From Berghia stephanieae (lineage: Eukaryota > Mollusca > Gastropoda > Nudibranchia > Aeolidiidae): DNA of 64,000 bases. This document shows, in pieces, positions 10,872-22,942 of the stretch. The translations under genes and the position numbers were made by a program. Under the pieces are notes generated by a model that made no database searches, was not told the DNA's origin, and saw only the letters and a list, made by a program, of their open reading frames with translations. The DNA lies in NCBI GenBank assembly GCA_034508935.3, contig CM067444.1, positions 75,136,867 through 75,200,866 on the forward strand, written 5' to 3'. Positions within the stretch are counted from its first letter, which is position 1; each line of letters opens with the position of its first letter.

Positions 10872-11160
10872 TTATAAAGAACAATATTCACTAAACGTAC
10901 TCAAAGCGGTTTTCGAGGGGTTCCTAGCCAACAGCAACACGGCATTTTATAAGGACATAACGCCTGTTTGGCAATATTTCATTTCGGATAAAGAAACGCT
11001 GTTAACGGCCAGGTAGGTAATCATTCTATAAATGAGTATAGCCAGAAGATGTGAATAAAGAGCCTTTTCCAATGACTCAACTATACGCCCCTCAAAGCAG
11101 GAATCTAACCATGAACAGTTCGGCCCGAGTGCGAGAGCCATACCACTAGACCACACGATT
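10872..11160 (-). mobile_element. SINE-A copy
   Basis: On plus it reads tail-first: tataaagaacaatattcact, ctcaaagcggttttc, agccaacagcaacac, acgcctgtttggc, cgctgttaacggccaggta, ending with the head complement (accactagaccacacg). This is a full-length, diverged copy. Confidence 0.8.
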
Positions 11161-11464
11161 TAAGCTTCTACTTCTATATTACGCAAAATCCACATCTTTA
11201 CAAGAATATTTATACGAGGTCCCCTCGCCAACAGAAACACTTTTCGACATGGAAGACAAGACACGCAGTTAATCTATCTCAGCCCTAACCTCCTACCTCA
11301 GTGTTGTCCTCTCACCCTAGAGATTTAGTGGATATTACCTTAGAAAAGCTCAATTTTTGTTTGTTTGTTTGTTTTGTTTTGTTGATTTTTTAAAATGTGT
11401 AATCATTTTGGTGTGTCTTTTAAGTTGAACTTTTGCTTGGGCTGGCTGGTACTTTTAGGTTATG

Positions 11465-11640
11465 TCGAAATGGGCGCATCGGTGGATTACTCGTGGATAC
11501 ATCTGTTCCCTATTTGAACCAGGCCCTCTTCTCTCGCTTTTTCTTTGGTGCTCCTGATTTACGGTTTTCTGTATTATCCTCCTTTTTAGTGGCGCTGAAA
11601 TAACCTATATAATATTAATAGTGTCGCAAGCGCTGTAAAA
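11465..11640 (+). repeat. Unidentified repeat, copy 1 of a local pair
   Basis: tggattactcgtgg, atctgttccct, ctttggtgctcctga, ttttagtggcgctg and aagcgctgtaaaatccc recur in the same order at 11738-11875. The ending, followed by a C/A-rich tail, suggests the 3' end of a retroposon. Confidence 0.55.
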
Positions 11641-11644
11641 TCCC

Positions 11645-11735
11645 TACCCTCTCCGTAAAAAAAAACCCCAACAAAACAAAGCAAAACAACAAACAAACAA
11701 ACAAAACAAAACAAACAAACCAGCAACAAAAGAGA
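11645..11735. repeat. AAAC-rich low-complexity tract
   Basis: AAAC and AAAAC units on plus, between the two copies of the local repeat pair. Confidence 0.7.
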
Positions 11736-11737
11736 TT

Positions 11738-11895
11738 GCTCGTGGAATATTCTGTTCCCTTTTCCAACCAGTTTTCTTTGGTGCTTTTAACTTCAGATCT
11801 ACATCTTTCCCTCTATTATTCTCTTTTTATTGGCACTGGAAGACCCACAATTGTTCAAGCGCCGTAAAATCCCCCAAAACAAAACAACAACAAAT
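11738..11895 (+). repeat. Unidentified repeat, copy 2 of a local pair
   Basis: Same block order as 11465-11640: attgctcgtgg, ctgttccct, ctttggtgctttta, tttattggcactgg, aagcgccgtaaaatccc. It again ends in an A/C-rich tail. Confidence 0.55.
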
Positions 11896-12318
11896 ACCAG
11901 CAATTTAATTTATTGGGTTCGAATAAAAAAAAATAAGATTGTTTCCCTTTCTCCTCCCTCTGATCGAATCCGTCAACTGAAGGTACGGAGTCTGTTCAGG
12001 CCTGCTGGGCTCACCAATCGCCTTCGTTATCGAGCATTCCAGGGGTAAAATTCACAAAATGAAACCAGAGGCATATATAAATACAGACCCATATTATTCT
12101 AATTATATAATTAATGATAAATGATTAGAACTGCGACCGCTTTAAACCAACAAACCGCCTGTTACCGACTGCATACTGTTATTCAGTTCATTGTTATTAC
12201 CCATACTAACGGATTACACCACCTTTTAGGAAAGGAAAACTACTCTGACCTCTAAAAAGAAAAAAAAAAAAAACAACCTCCAAGCTGCTCATCTTCCCTT
12301 CTACCATCGTTGGTGATA

Positions 12319-12388
12319 CCACGACGATCAACATCGCCGGACTTCGTTACAAGACGAGACAACTTATCGCTCGGCTATCGATACCGTA
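12319..12388 (+). repeat. 70-bp block shared with 9549-9620
   Basis: Second copy of the ccacgacgatcaacatcg block. It diverges after cgatacc. Confidence 0.6.
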
Positions 12389-12399
12389 TAAACCAAACA

Positions 12400-13960
12400 T
12401 TTTTATTTTATTGGCACTCTCGTCATACGGCCTTATGAAGAAATATATAAAGTATTGAAAGTGAGTTGATCTTGGTGGATCTGTGGAAATGCACCACACA
12501 AGTCTTTGTATATCTATTCATTTATTTATTTATGAATTATGTATTAATATCTATTTATTATTTCTTTTATCAATCTATTTATCTATTTTTCAACTACATC
12601 TATCCTATGTAAACTAACTTAACCAAGGACAATAGCTTGGGGTCAGGTTTATTTTTGCGTGCTTTATATATAACACACCTCGTACTACAGTCAGTTTGAC
12701 TTTAACAACAAGTCAAGTTAGATTATACTAGAATATGAATATTCAAATGTCGAAGTGAGAGTCACAGACTGTTCCAACAAACAGTGAAGTCACTCGTACG
12801 TGTTTCTGTACTCACGGAAAGTCAACCGAAATGTTGAGGGTTTATGTAATTCGACTATCAACGCTACAGTCCAGTCATTCAACCATTCATCCATTCATTC
12901 ATCAACCCGCATTTCATTCACAAACGACGTAAGTAGTTATTCCATTACTAACTCACCCATTCAATTCATCCTTGTATAATTAAAGGGGCCGCTAGCCGCT
13001 AACAAAATTACTACATCAGTCGATCAATTACCTAACCCGTACAATACCATTACATCCGACAAACACATCCCTGCTTCAAGTGTACACGCCAAGAGATTAA
13101 CAGCTTTGGACCCCATTCAAAGGTACCTATATCCCTGCTATTCTGGGATCGCTGGCCAATTGATTCAGTAAACTAATTACCCAGCAGGCTATACCGAGTA
13201 AATAAACGTTTATATTTGGAATCAAGTCAACCTACACTAACAAAAGTTTTTAGTGACGGAGGTCTTTCATCTGTTATTGATCTTAAAGTAAACTCATCCA
13301 ACCGAGTTTTTTTACGTCACATGCACAGGCATTGACGTCACTGTTTTTATTTGTTTAGAAATCTTATCAAGCTTCGTAGGGGGTAGAGGTGGAGGAGAGG
13401 GGAGGGGAGCTGGAATGAGATGCGAAGAAAGGACCAGACCTCGTGTATTGTCTTGCTTCCCCTATATTATTGAATAGAATTACACATCTGGATATCGTTT
13501 TGATTTGGAACAAACCCCCATCCTTCTCCAAGGGGTGGGAACCAATTGTCACTGTCCAATTCAAGCAATTGAAACCGGGACCAATCGTAGGTCCAGCAAG
13601 TCTCATAAAAACGTAAAAGTAGCCATAAGACTCGAAATGTAAGAGCCCATTACCAGTTTACATAGCGCTAAATGAAAAATCAAGAATTCATTGCAGCCTA
13701 TTGAATCGAACGCCGCACCGTCGCAATGTACTTTCTGCAAGGTCTAACAAACCTAACGATCTAATCAATGTTGGGTGGACAGTAAAGAAAAATAAAATAT
13801 ATTGAATACAACTAGGAGAGTGCTCGACCACTTTGCTATCGGGGCTTCCAACAAATCTCATATCCCTTAACTATTTCCTTTAGAAATAGTGGAGAACACG
13901 CAATATTTGCGGGGAAATAACGATGATTGAGAACAGACACTCATCTATTTTGATTGATAC
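12400..13960. other. Stretch with no recognised gene
   Basis: AT-rich unique-looking sequence with small attt- and attc-rich patches (12515-12600, 12880-12960). No splice-bounded exon or known repeat was recognised. Confidence 0.4.
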
Positions 13961-13965
13961 TATTG

Positions 13966-14130
13966 TATAGATAGTATGCACTTGGCTAAGAAGCTCACAA
14001 CATGACCATCCGTAAATATAACGGACCAACACACAAAACTCTGTGTAACCATGAACTTTTATAGTCTGGATAATAAAGGTAGGCAAAAAAAAAATATACA
14101 ATAACAAAGACCCGAGCGACGAATTGTGGA
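13966..14130 (+). mobile_element. MITE-3 copy
   Basis: Begins tatagatagtatgcacttgg, then aagaagctcacaaca, ataacggaccaacacacaaa, gtaaccatgaacttttatag and caataacaaagaccc. The 3' end is decayed. Confidence 0.7.
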
Positions 14131-14683
14131 AATTAACATATATCAAGACGAATCTTTGAGCTATCAACGATCAAAAAGTCGACAAGTGCCCGCAAATGAA
14201 TCTGGCAACAGGGCGGGAAGATGGCGATTCCCAATATCAAAGGACCGATCATTATGCCCCAGCAGATTTCATAAATAATCATACTTTCCAAGTTACTCGT
14301 ATATCAATCTGTAAAAAATAGTTTTATAATCTTAAGATTGGCCAGTAAATCTGTGCTTGTTGGCATAAAACTCAACATGGGCAGTACGAAAAATTTTGAA
14401 CCCCATTCCTATTTTTAAAAAAAAAGAATAAGTACTAAATATACTACTACTATGGCATGCCAATCTTTCTTTTTTTCTTGATCGAGATTCAAAATCAACG
14501 ATCAGGAGGGTTAAATAAAAGCAAGGCATGTTTGAAAATTGATAATATAATGAGGAGTATAATGATACTTATATTTTACATGACAAAATTATCGTCAAGC
14601 ACATCCTCAATTACTTGAAACTTGGAATCGTGGGTAAATAGATAGTCGATTACAATTCTCGTTACTTTATCAAATCCCATTTT

Positions 14684-14895
14684 TCAATTTTGGTCAGAAA
14701 ACTTTTGCTTCATATCTCGATTGATTAAAATGACACAATCAACCTGTAAACAAATCTCAAAATGGATTTTTCTATGTCAGGAGGTTTTTGATTGGAGATT
14801 TTTTTCTTGACAAGTTTCTTGTTGAGGGTTATTTTAATCGGTCGAAGGAAAGTTTTTCTGGCCAAAATGAAAAAAAAAATGATTTGTCAGAATAA
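14684..14895. mobile_element. PAL-1 hairpin element, divergent
   Basis: Opposed arms ttggtcagaaaacttttgct and gaaagtttttctggccaaaa, with cgattgattaaaatgac mirrored by gggttattttaatcgg. The centre has decayed. Confidence 0.65.
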
Positions 14896-15059
14896 AGGAA
14901 AAGTTAGGCAGATGAGTATCGTCGACGTGCCCTTAATGACTAACACCCCACGATACTTGTGACTTTAATGAGAAACAGTTCGACCACAGGCAAGTACTGA
15001 ATGACTTTAACGATTATTTCTTTCATTTGAAGACATGCCAATTCAGCTCATTTGGAGCA

Positions 15060-15138
15060 ACTTGCTATCTATCTATTTATCTACCTACCTTCCTACCTAA
15101 CTACCTACATAACTATCCATCCATCCATCCATCCATCC

Positions 15139-15220
<82 letters not shown>
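15060..15220. repeat. (ATCT)n microsatellite
   Basis: A degenerate acct/atcc lead-in from about 15064, then about 20 pure ATCT units at 15139-15219. Confidence 0.9.
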
Positions 15221-15234
15221 TCACACACTCAGAC

Positions 15235-15470
15235 ATTGACAAAAACCATTATGCAAAGGGGCCTTGGAGGGAGGCAGAAGGAGATGGCGGCAAACAAAAT
15301 GCTGGATAGATAATGTGAATGAATGGACAAGGATGGATAGTCCCAACCATCCAACACCGATGAGGAAAAAGCCCTGGACAAATCTGGATGGAGGGCCCTT
15401 CTGTAAAATCATCTCCCATACTATCTCTTCTACGAGCACCCCGGTCAGGGGAATGAGGTAAGGTTACTGA
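15235..15470 (+). mobile_element. LINE ORF2 C-terminal fragment
   Basis: Across two frames the segment gives KNHYAKGPW, then GGRRRWRQTKCWIDNVNEWT. It matches the KTILQGTLEGGRRRGRQ-W-DN-KEWT block that ends the ORF of many invertebrate non-LTR elements. Near 15435 is the usual terminal PVRG motif. Only this 3' piece is present. Confidence 0.6.
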
Positions 15471-15474
15471 TTTC

Positions 15475-17090
15475 ATTTGATAATAGCTTGACTTGATTTA
15501 GGAGCTCATCGCTTTTAAAGCAACAGACTGTGATGCTTCTGCTGTTTTCACAATTTCCATTGCATAATCTGCCGAGTTTTGGAGATCTTGTACCATGGAT
15601 CTCAAACGTTCCATGTTATCAGCGATTTTAAGATTTTGTTAATGGGTAATGTCAGATTAAAAAACATTTGCCTTTAAAGAAATAATAATAATGTCATACA
15701 AAAATCAAAATACGGATTGAACAATCTTTTTCTGTCTGTTAAATTGGACAGGTCTCTGGACTTTCTTCCGCCGTGGGGAGATTGGACAGACATTACAAAA
15801 AGTTAGACTTAAGTAAATTAAAAAAAACTACTTTCATTCTTCTCAATAGGGCACTTTTATTCGAATAAAATGTCAAAGATCTTAAAATAAATGTTCAGCA
15901 TATCATTGTTCACCTCGATATAATACGATATAAGTTTTGAGAGTGTGGACCACAACTGATGCAGACAACAAAGGCAATAAGTACCAAAGAGTCGGAATAG
16001 TAAGCATTGGCGAGAAGAGAGAAACAATGTAGGTACCTTACAAAACATCCCATCTTACAAAGCATCAGATGACGATATTTGTGACTCGTTGCCTCAAAAC
16101 AGTATCGTGTCGGAGTGAACTCGATTCTGAACATTGACTGTGAGTTCTAAAATATGGATTTTTTATTTGAATTTATCCGCCCCATTGAGAAGACTGAATG
16201 TTTCTCAACGAACTACTTAAATCTCAAATTTTTCAATTCTAACCGTTATCACTTTAAATTTAATTTTCGCAATCTACTTCCCCTCGACAACACCGAATCG
16301 AGACGGTGGGTCACATAATATAGGCTTTGGCTACTTTTCCTCAATGGTTTTCAACTGTTTTCAATTCACGGAGGTCTCAATAGATAATCTTTTTTTCAGA
16401 TATTCCATTCTATTTGAATTATACTTGGATTCATTCTTCTTCTTTAACAACAAACTTCCATCCTGCCCGAACAGGGATAAAGGTGGGCGTGAGACAATTA
16501 CAAACACATAACAACAGGTGATTCTATGTAGCACAATGAGAGAAGACAGCTGAGGTAGTGCACCTTGCTTTTGATCTTTTAGTAGATGTAGCTACAGACT
16601 AGGGTACCAGACTACCAAGGTGCCAGTATGGGTGAGATTCATAGTCGACGAACACTGAATGGAAAAGGTAAGGAGGATAGGGTCACATAATACAATGCAA
16701 CTCCTCGCATTGTGCACGTCGTCGAATCAAAATTTCGCCAAATTGCACGGGGTTGTTAGAGAGAAAAGTCTTATTTGACATTTATAGGAAAAATATACAG
16801 AATTGAGCAATGAAGCGGTGATCATGAGCCATGGTAGTAACCAACGTGAAATACAAGTCTCCCCCCTCCCCCGGGGCACTCCCTTCAAAGAAAAATGTTA
16901 AAAAGAAATACGCCACACAATGCAGCGCTGATCACAGAATAAAAAATATCAAAGTGAGTAATCTTTCTTTGATATCAATGATTGACATTGACATGAAAAA
17001 AAATATTAGATAACCGATAAAGCAGTCATAGGATGTCACCAGTTATCATTCGTGTTGGCCAGGTGAGCAAAATGGGGTTAAGATCTTTCC
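15475..17090. other. Stretch with no recognised gene
   Basis: AT-rich sequence. The fragment near 16300 (agacggtgggtcacat) resembles words seen near 26815 and 29055, hinting at another weak dispersed repeat. No gene seen. Confidence 0.35.
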
Positions 17091-17096
17091 ATAGCA

Positions 17097-17287
17097 AAGA
17101 GAAAAAAACGAAAACAAAAAAAAACAAAAAAAAAACAAAAACAAATAAACAAAAAAAAAACAAAACAAAAAAAAAACAACAAACAAAACAAAACAAAACA
17201 AACCCCTCAAGAAACAAAACAAAACAAAAACAAACAAACAACACACCAAAAAAAAAAAAACAATATTAAAAAAAAACAAACAATTAA
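17097..17287. repeat. A/C-rich low-complexity tract
   Basis: Runs of AAAAC and AAAC on plus for about 190 bp. Apparent reading frames here are compositional. Confidence 0.85.
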
Positions 17288-17289
17288 AA

Positions 17290-18240
17290 CCCGACTATTC
17301 CTGAATTGAGGACCAAACCCCGTCTTCCAGGTTTTAAGTGCAATGTCTGATGCACCCAGCCACCTCGACCCTTTCCCTCGTGGGTCAACAACGCACAAGG
17401 AAATTGGTGGAAAAATTGAAGTGTCACTACTTCATTCTTTGACTTGGAAAATTATGAACAATTTTATCGCAACACAAAAAATTAAGTACAAAGAAAGCTC
17501 TTTACCCTATTATCGGCATCATAAAAGTGTAAATTGCGTCAATACGGACCGTGTTATGTCATTGAGGGACTTATCACTTTGGCGATAACTTAGCTTGTAC
17601 GGTACTCTTCTTTAACGCAGCTATCACAATAGTCAAGTAATCTGAGATAGAGCAATTTTTTCGCTAACTTCACACATCACTTTCAGGTAGGTCTAGGAAT
17701 GACGCGGTAGGATCCAAGATAATGCGATGAATGGGTAAAAGGTAAGAAGTTCGTCTGTGTTGGATTGTTTTATTTTAAGGTTCTGTAGTTTACTTAGCTG
17801 AAGCAAAAAAACAAATAAACGCAATTTGTACAAACTTGTCATTGTTTTTGTACATGTGCCACTCAGTACGTCTGTAATCGTGTTATTTTTTCTTGAAATA
17901 AAACACTTTATGTTGATTTATCTCGTATTGCGTTAGTATTGGTCATATGGTTTGGCTAAAAAAAAAACAGCCTAGAATATAGTATGTTGTTTTTGGTATT
18001 TATGTTGATGGTGTGAGGTGAAAAGTGAAAACTCGGACTGGTATAACACAAGGTGACAAGTTAGGGGTGGAGTTATATTAGATGAAAACAAACAATGTGT
18101 CAGAGGAAAAGGAAAAGGGGTTAGATGAGACAAAAAGATTTCTTCCGGAAGCGGAGAGCATTCATTTTATGGATTAAGTGGTGGGAAATTAGGTCACAAT
18201 CTAAGAAATACACATGGCATCATGTCGTTATCAGATATTT
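17290..18240. other. Stretch with no recognised gene
   Basis: A 60-codon open frame at 17400-17588 lacks any motif or splice context that I can support. Nothing else was recognised. Confidence 0.35.
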
Positions 18241-18242
18241 CT

Positions 18243-18335
18243 AAAAACAAAAACAAAAAACAAACAAACAAAAAAAAAAAAAAAAAAAAAAAAAAGAAAA
18301 AGAAAAAATAAAGAAGGGGGAGGGGGGGGGGGTGT
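18243..18335. repeat. Poly-A/AAAC tract ending in a G run
   Basis: AAAC units, a 25-bp A run, then a G-rich run at about 18315-18332. Confidence 0.85.
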
Positions 18336-18689
18336 AATGGCAAGAAAATATGAGAGAATGCGTTAAAGTTAGAAATGTTGATGATGATAATGATGGTGGT
18401 GATTGTAAGTCGTAAAGCTCAAACTGCCTCTGTTTAATCCACTTTGTAGTGTTTGAAATGAACTGTAAGACTGCTTGCTACTTTTGGATAGGATAACAAA
18501 CAAATTAAGTTGGGTGCGCAGAGAGTGTAAAAATAATCAAGTTATCGAGTTCAAGACTCTTTGAAAACTTGGGTGCCATCGTAATATGTCAATATATAGA
18601 GAGATTTTTTTCTGGCTAAAAAACGTTGTTTTTTTTCATTGCTCAGCTGCAGCGTAGTTATCGTTTAGTCAAGAAAAAAATAATTAAAT

Positions 18690-18905
18690 TCGCTTTATTC
18701 ATCCCACATGGGAACTTTGTCTTTAGGGTTTATTCCAAGGGAAGACTGCATGGAATAACTTGGGCGTCAACCGCAGCGCAGAGCAGCAAACTGAGGTAAG
18801 ACGAGCGGATTTTTTCAAGCCTACACAGTGCAGCGGGTATCGAACTCGGTACCTTTCGGGTACGAAGCAAAAATCGTATCGCTGAGCCACTCTGCCCCAT
18901 GATAA
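18690..18905 (-). mobile_element. SINE-B copy
   Basis: On minus: tRNA-like head gcagagtggctcagcgatac (A box), B-box-like gagttcgatacc, body tgcggttgacgcc and cttcccttggaataaaccct, and 3' end gtgggatgaataaagcg. Near-complete. Confidence 0.8.
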
Positions 18906-18971
18906 CGGTGACAGCGCCTGTTAAACAAACATGCTCAGCGAGAGATGTTAAATAATTATGCGGTTATGTGT

Positions 18972-19048
18972 TTTTTGTTGTCCTCCTTCAGACTGGTAGG
19001 TCTCAGGTTCGAGTCCCGCTTTTTGGCGGCGCAAACTTGAGTCCTCGC
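18972..19048 (+). mobile_element. SINE-A head fragment
   Basis: cagactggtaggtctcaggt and cgagtcccgctttttggcgg, then aacttgagtcct. It is truncated and runs into the (CA)n array. Confidence 0.55.
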
Positions 19049-19072
19049 ACATACACGCACATACACACACAT

Positions 19073-19123
<51 letters not shown>

Positions 19124-19157
19124 CAAACACACATTTTCACCTGTATTATTATGACAA

Positions 19158-19236
<79 letters not shown>
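19049..19236. repeat. (CA)n and (TA)n microsatellites
   Basis: A CA-rich run to about 19089, an AT array to about 19117, then a longer AT array at 19161-19236. Confidence 0.95.
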
Positions 19237-19238
<2 letters not shown>

Positions 19239-20080
19239 TATTCACTTGAAAAAGGCCACAGGCCGAAACGTCGTTTGTTATGTATTGTTCCCTTATTTAT
19301 AATTCACATTTACTCCCTTTATCTTTCCCTCCATTTTATTTATTCATTTAGGCACCTCTAGTTATAGACTTGTTGAGCTTCATAAAAAAAAAAAACAAAA
19401 AAAACAAATCTCATTCGTACAGATACTTCAAGGCATGTCTATAATTTATTTGTTTGTTTGTTGCTTTAGGTCTCTTCCAACACAATTGAGGTTATATGAG
19501 AGACCGCTGAAACAAAAAAACAAGCAATCTAACAAAAATAGTACAAATGTAAATCAAAATCATAACCTAAAGATATCATAAGCTAAATTATAAATAACCA
19601 AGAACAAACAGGCAGAGGATTTACAGGAAAAAAAATATCCCCTGTCAAAAATACAATCACAAACCAAAGAAGCAGGATAGGCTAGTAAAGAGAAGAAGAA
19701 ACGACATCACTATCGGATCATACACCCATGCGAACATCATAGGTATATGATTCAAGGGTGATGCTCCCATCCAACCACCCGCTATGTCTATAATTTACAT
19801 GTATGATATACAGTTTTCAAAACTAATTACTATAATTGAACATTATGGTAATAGAGAGGTGATTTACAAATTTAAAAAAAATATAATATCTCAAATAAAG
19901 AACTATACATTCGACTGTCCCCCTCTCAGCTAAGAATCTTCGCCAGGACCAGGAAAAACCGACCAATCTCAATCCAGAGCAAAGACAGAGAGCAACATGG
20001 AAAGGGAAAACATGTTCTATAGGGGATAGAAGACACAAGTGACTTCCTGGTCATCATCGAAGCTTATAGGACCGCACCAA
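19237..20080. other. Stretch with weak repeat signals, no gene
   Basis: Starts with aaaaaggccacaggccgaaa, wording common in invertebrate dispersed repeats. The segment 19440-19790 (ttaggtctcttccaacaca, and later tgatgctcccatccaaccac) looks like an unidentified repeat. Confidence 0.35.
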
Positions 20081-20081
<1 letters not shown>

Positions 20082-20147
<66 letters not shown>

Positions 20148-20150
20148 TAG

Positions 20151-20236
<86 letters not shown>
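20082..20236. repeat. Compound (AT)n-(GATA)n-(GA)n microsatellite
   Basis: Three adjoining pure arrays: AT to about 20144, GATA to about 20170, GA to 20236. Confidence 0.95.
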
Positions 20237-20237
<1 letters not shown>

Positions 20238-20551
20238 AATCGATATGAGAACAATAAGTGCAGACTGATGATTTGTTTTGTTTGAGAAAAAAATAAGGAA
20301 GTATTTCGCTTTTGTAAATGAACTCTACACCTTCCATAACCCTAAGTTGATCTGGCAATGTAATTCATATTATCATTTCGACAGCTAATGTTTTCATAAT
20401 ATAAGGAAGACGATATTCTTGTTATTTCTTGAAGAATAAAAATAAAATAAAATAGAAGTCTATCTTAATAGTATTATTACCTGTACTTGGTAGTAGACGA
20501 CGCAAATGCACGGGTAAATAAGCAATTTTTACTTCCTTATTTCATTATTGT

Positions 20552-20812
20552 TTAACCAGTTAACTGTCATACGCAGTATGAAAAACATGTGTAAAAAATT
20601 TGGCCAAAAACAACTCGTCCTTCAAATATCGATCGATTTAAATGACTCTCATCTCGGCAAGAATTCTCAAACCTGGGGACTACGCGAAGTTCCAAGTTTG
20701 AGAGTTTTTGCCAAGCTGAGGGTCATATAAATCGATCGATATTTGAAGGATGAAATTTTTGGCCAAATTTTTTATTACGTGTCTTTCCAGAATACGGCAG
20801 TTAATTGGTTAA
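20552..20812. mobile_element. PAL-1 hairpin element, complete reference copy
   Basis: A 261-bp copy bounded on both sides by TTAA. The left end ttaaccagttaactgtcata is mirrored by the right end acggcagttaattggttaa. Inside, ttcaaatatcgatcgattta, ctctcatctcggc and ctcaaacctgggg face ccaagtttgagag, gctgagggtcat and aatcgatcgatatttgaagg. The element is a single inverted repeat with almost no unpaired centre and no coding capacity. TTAA ends suggest, but do not prove, a piggyBac-like TTAA-targeting source. Confidence 0.85.
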
Positions 20813-21107
20813 AGTTGAAAGCAGACAAAGCAAGGTGTTGTGTATTTCATTAGGCTGGTAGTTCAAGGGTGGGGCGTAGACAATTGCTTCTAAACCTAAA
20901 TAAGGTGGAGGCATTGACTGACAGAAATCATTAAAGTGGCTTTTTGATTGATTTTGGTATGTTGTTTTAATATAGCAGAATATTAATTTTGTGTTCAAAA
21001 ACAGAGCTTTATCCATAAGATTTATGAGTTGTAAGAAAGATGAATTGGACCAAATTTTATCAAAATAAACTTTTACCACGAGATATTAAAATATTAGACT
21101 TGATAGT

Positions 21108-21225
21108 AAAAAAAAAAACAAACCCAAAACAAACAACCCCCCCCCCCCACACACACACACAAAAAAAAAAGCCAACGAAAAAAAGTGAAACAAAGAAACA
21201 AAGCGAAACTGATACAAAGCAAACA
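21108..21225. repeat. A/C-rich low-complexity tract with C and CA runs
   Basis: An AAAC stretch, a short C run and (CA)n on plus. Confidence 0.8.
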
Positions 21226-21299
21226 AATTTTCGTTTTAATTTAAATAGAAGCACCGATTTTCGGTATCGCAGAACTATCTAAGTACAGTAGACTTCTAG

Positions 21300-21880
21300 A
21301 TAGTTAAATATAGCCAAAATCGTTGCTGCTTCATTATCTATCATTGTGCCGTATAGTACCAATTTATATACACATTATGTGCAAAAGTAACTTTATATTT
21401 TTATGCGCTAAATTATTCTTGTTTAACCATGTGTTGGAGTCAAAAATGTTGTATCATCTAAAAAAGCATTTATTAAACCACATGCATGCGTAGTTATATT
21501 GTAATCAGTCAATCAAATCGAGGATGGTGTACATTTTTGTAAAACAACCCGATATTTCGATTTTGTAAATGACGCAAAGCGGGAACTATAAAGAATGTTA
21601 CTTGGAAAATCGTGAAAACGCAAGTTCTTAAATTCTCGAAACAGAAGCCTTTCACACCAACGTGTTCTGAATGAACACCGCCATGTTGTCTTATACTTTT
21701 ACAATTTACCTGCTGTTTTAAACAAAAAAAAAACCAAACTTGTCTTTGTGAAATTATTTTGCAATTACTTTGATTTCAATTATTTTACCCGCGAAAACAT
21801 ACCAAAATTGAGTGTCGAGGAGAGAGCCCGATAACCTGACAATATTCATGCTAACTGGCCAGTAACTAAGGTTGAACAGC
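21300..21880. other. Stretch with no recognised gene
   Basis: AT-rich sequence without a motif or repeat that I recognise. Confidence 0.35.
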
Positions 21881-21884
21881 TTTT

Positions 21885-22260
21885 CCATGATAGAGCTATC
21901 TGCTATTATATTACTGTAAAGTTCACCACTGATAGGGCATCAACGTGAGGGATCAAATGCGTACAGATTAACTCCGAGTAACAAGAGCCAATGATGATCG
22001 AACATTTACTCGACACACAACAAAACCACTCTCTTATGTCTCTGACATCGCTGTGGAAAATAACATTTCACGTTGGACAGTGGAAGAAAGACTTGCAACT
22101 GCCGGACTCAGAGCGAGAAACTTTCTGTGCAACCTCATTTAACTGAGAACAAAACTGGCCTGCTGTATATCCCAGATCCCAATTTTCTTGAGCACTCTGA
22201 GATCTCCTACAAGTGAACAAAAGCGTCAAGAATGCTTACAAGTTTTTGAACATTGTTGAA
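21885..22260 (+). pseudogene. Tc1/mariner transposase remnant (helix-turn-helix region)
   Basis: The frame near 21985-22130 reads TRANDDRTFTRHTTKPLSYV, then SDIAVENNISRWTVEERLAT and AGLRARN. This matches the second helix-turn-helix of Tc1-type transposases (T-REDR-I-R, then STRTVRRRLNEAGLRSR). Downstream the match continues only as scattered words in other frames. The catalytic D-D-E region is not recognisable and no terminal repeats were found. It is old and incapable of coding a transposase. Confidence 0.6.
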
Positions 22261-22837
22261 GCAGGGTGGAATGCGCCACAGCAAATGTCATATTCCCATT
22301 GATGAATTCTATAGGGAGATTTGTACGGGCAGTGGTAGGATATCGTGGTGGCATACGCGGTACTGACTTTGCTGCGTATATTTTTTTCCTTTTTTTTCCG
22401 AAGCAGTGAAGCCCAACTTATGCGTCTTGGGTCGTTGTAACTTTTATGATTATGCATGCATGCTGATGAAATTTGGCTCACATATATTTATGATATTGCT
22501 CGATTCTGTGATTTGACTATTGTCTAATTTTATATCTTAAAACTCAAATGAATTGACTCAAAACAAGTGTAAAGTTACTTTTTCACGTGTGTGTTATAAT
22601 ATCAAATCATATTATATGAACGGCTGTTCAGACCAAATAATTGTTGAATATCTGTGTATTTAAATTTAGTCATAATTATTTCGGGAACTGATTGATTCTT
22701 TACTCCAGATCTGTCCACAAAAGCAGCATTTTTCGTTTCATAACAGTTTTCCGTGGTCATTTTCTTTTATTCGAAAATATTTTTTTTGATTAGCACACAA
22801 AACATGAAAAGGTTTTGCTTCTATTTCCTTTGTTTGA
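22260..22837. other. Stretch with no recognised gene
   Basis: The start may hold further decayed transposase sequence. The rest is AT-rich with nothing recognised. Confidence 0.35.
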
Positions 22838-22942
22838 CAGCTTTTGGCAAGATGAGGGTCATTTAAATCGATCGATAATTGAAGGACGAGAGTTCTGGCC
22901 AAATCTTTGTGTCTTTCCAGAGCACGACAGCTAACTGGTTAA
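22838..22942. mobile_element. PAL-1 right half
   Basis: ggcaagatgagggtcattta, gaaggacgag, and the terminal cacgacagctaactggttaa ending in TTAA at 22942. The left arm is absent. MITE-3 starts directly after it. Confidence 0.75.

Noticed and set aside
15118-15220. CRISPR-like regular repetition
   Set aside because: It is a pure tetranucleotide microsatellite without spacers; the genome is eukaryotic.
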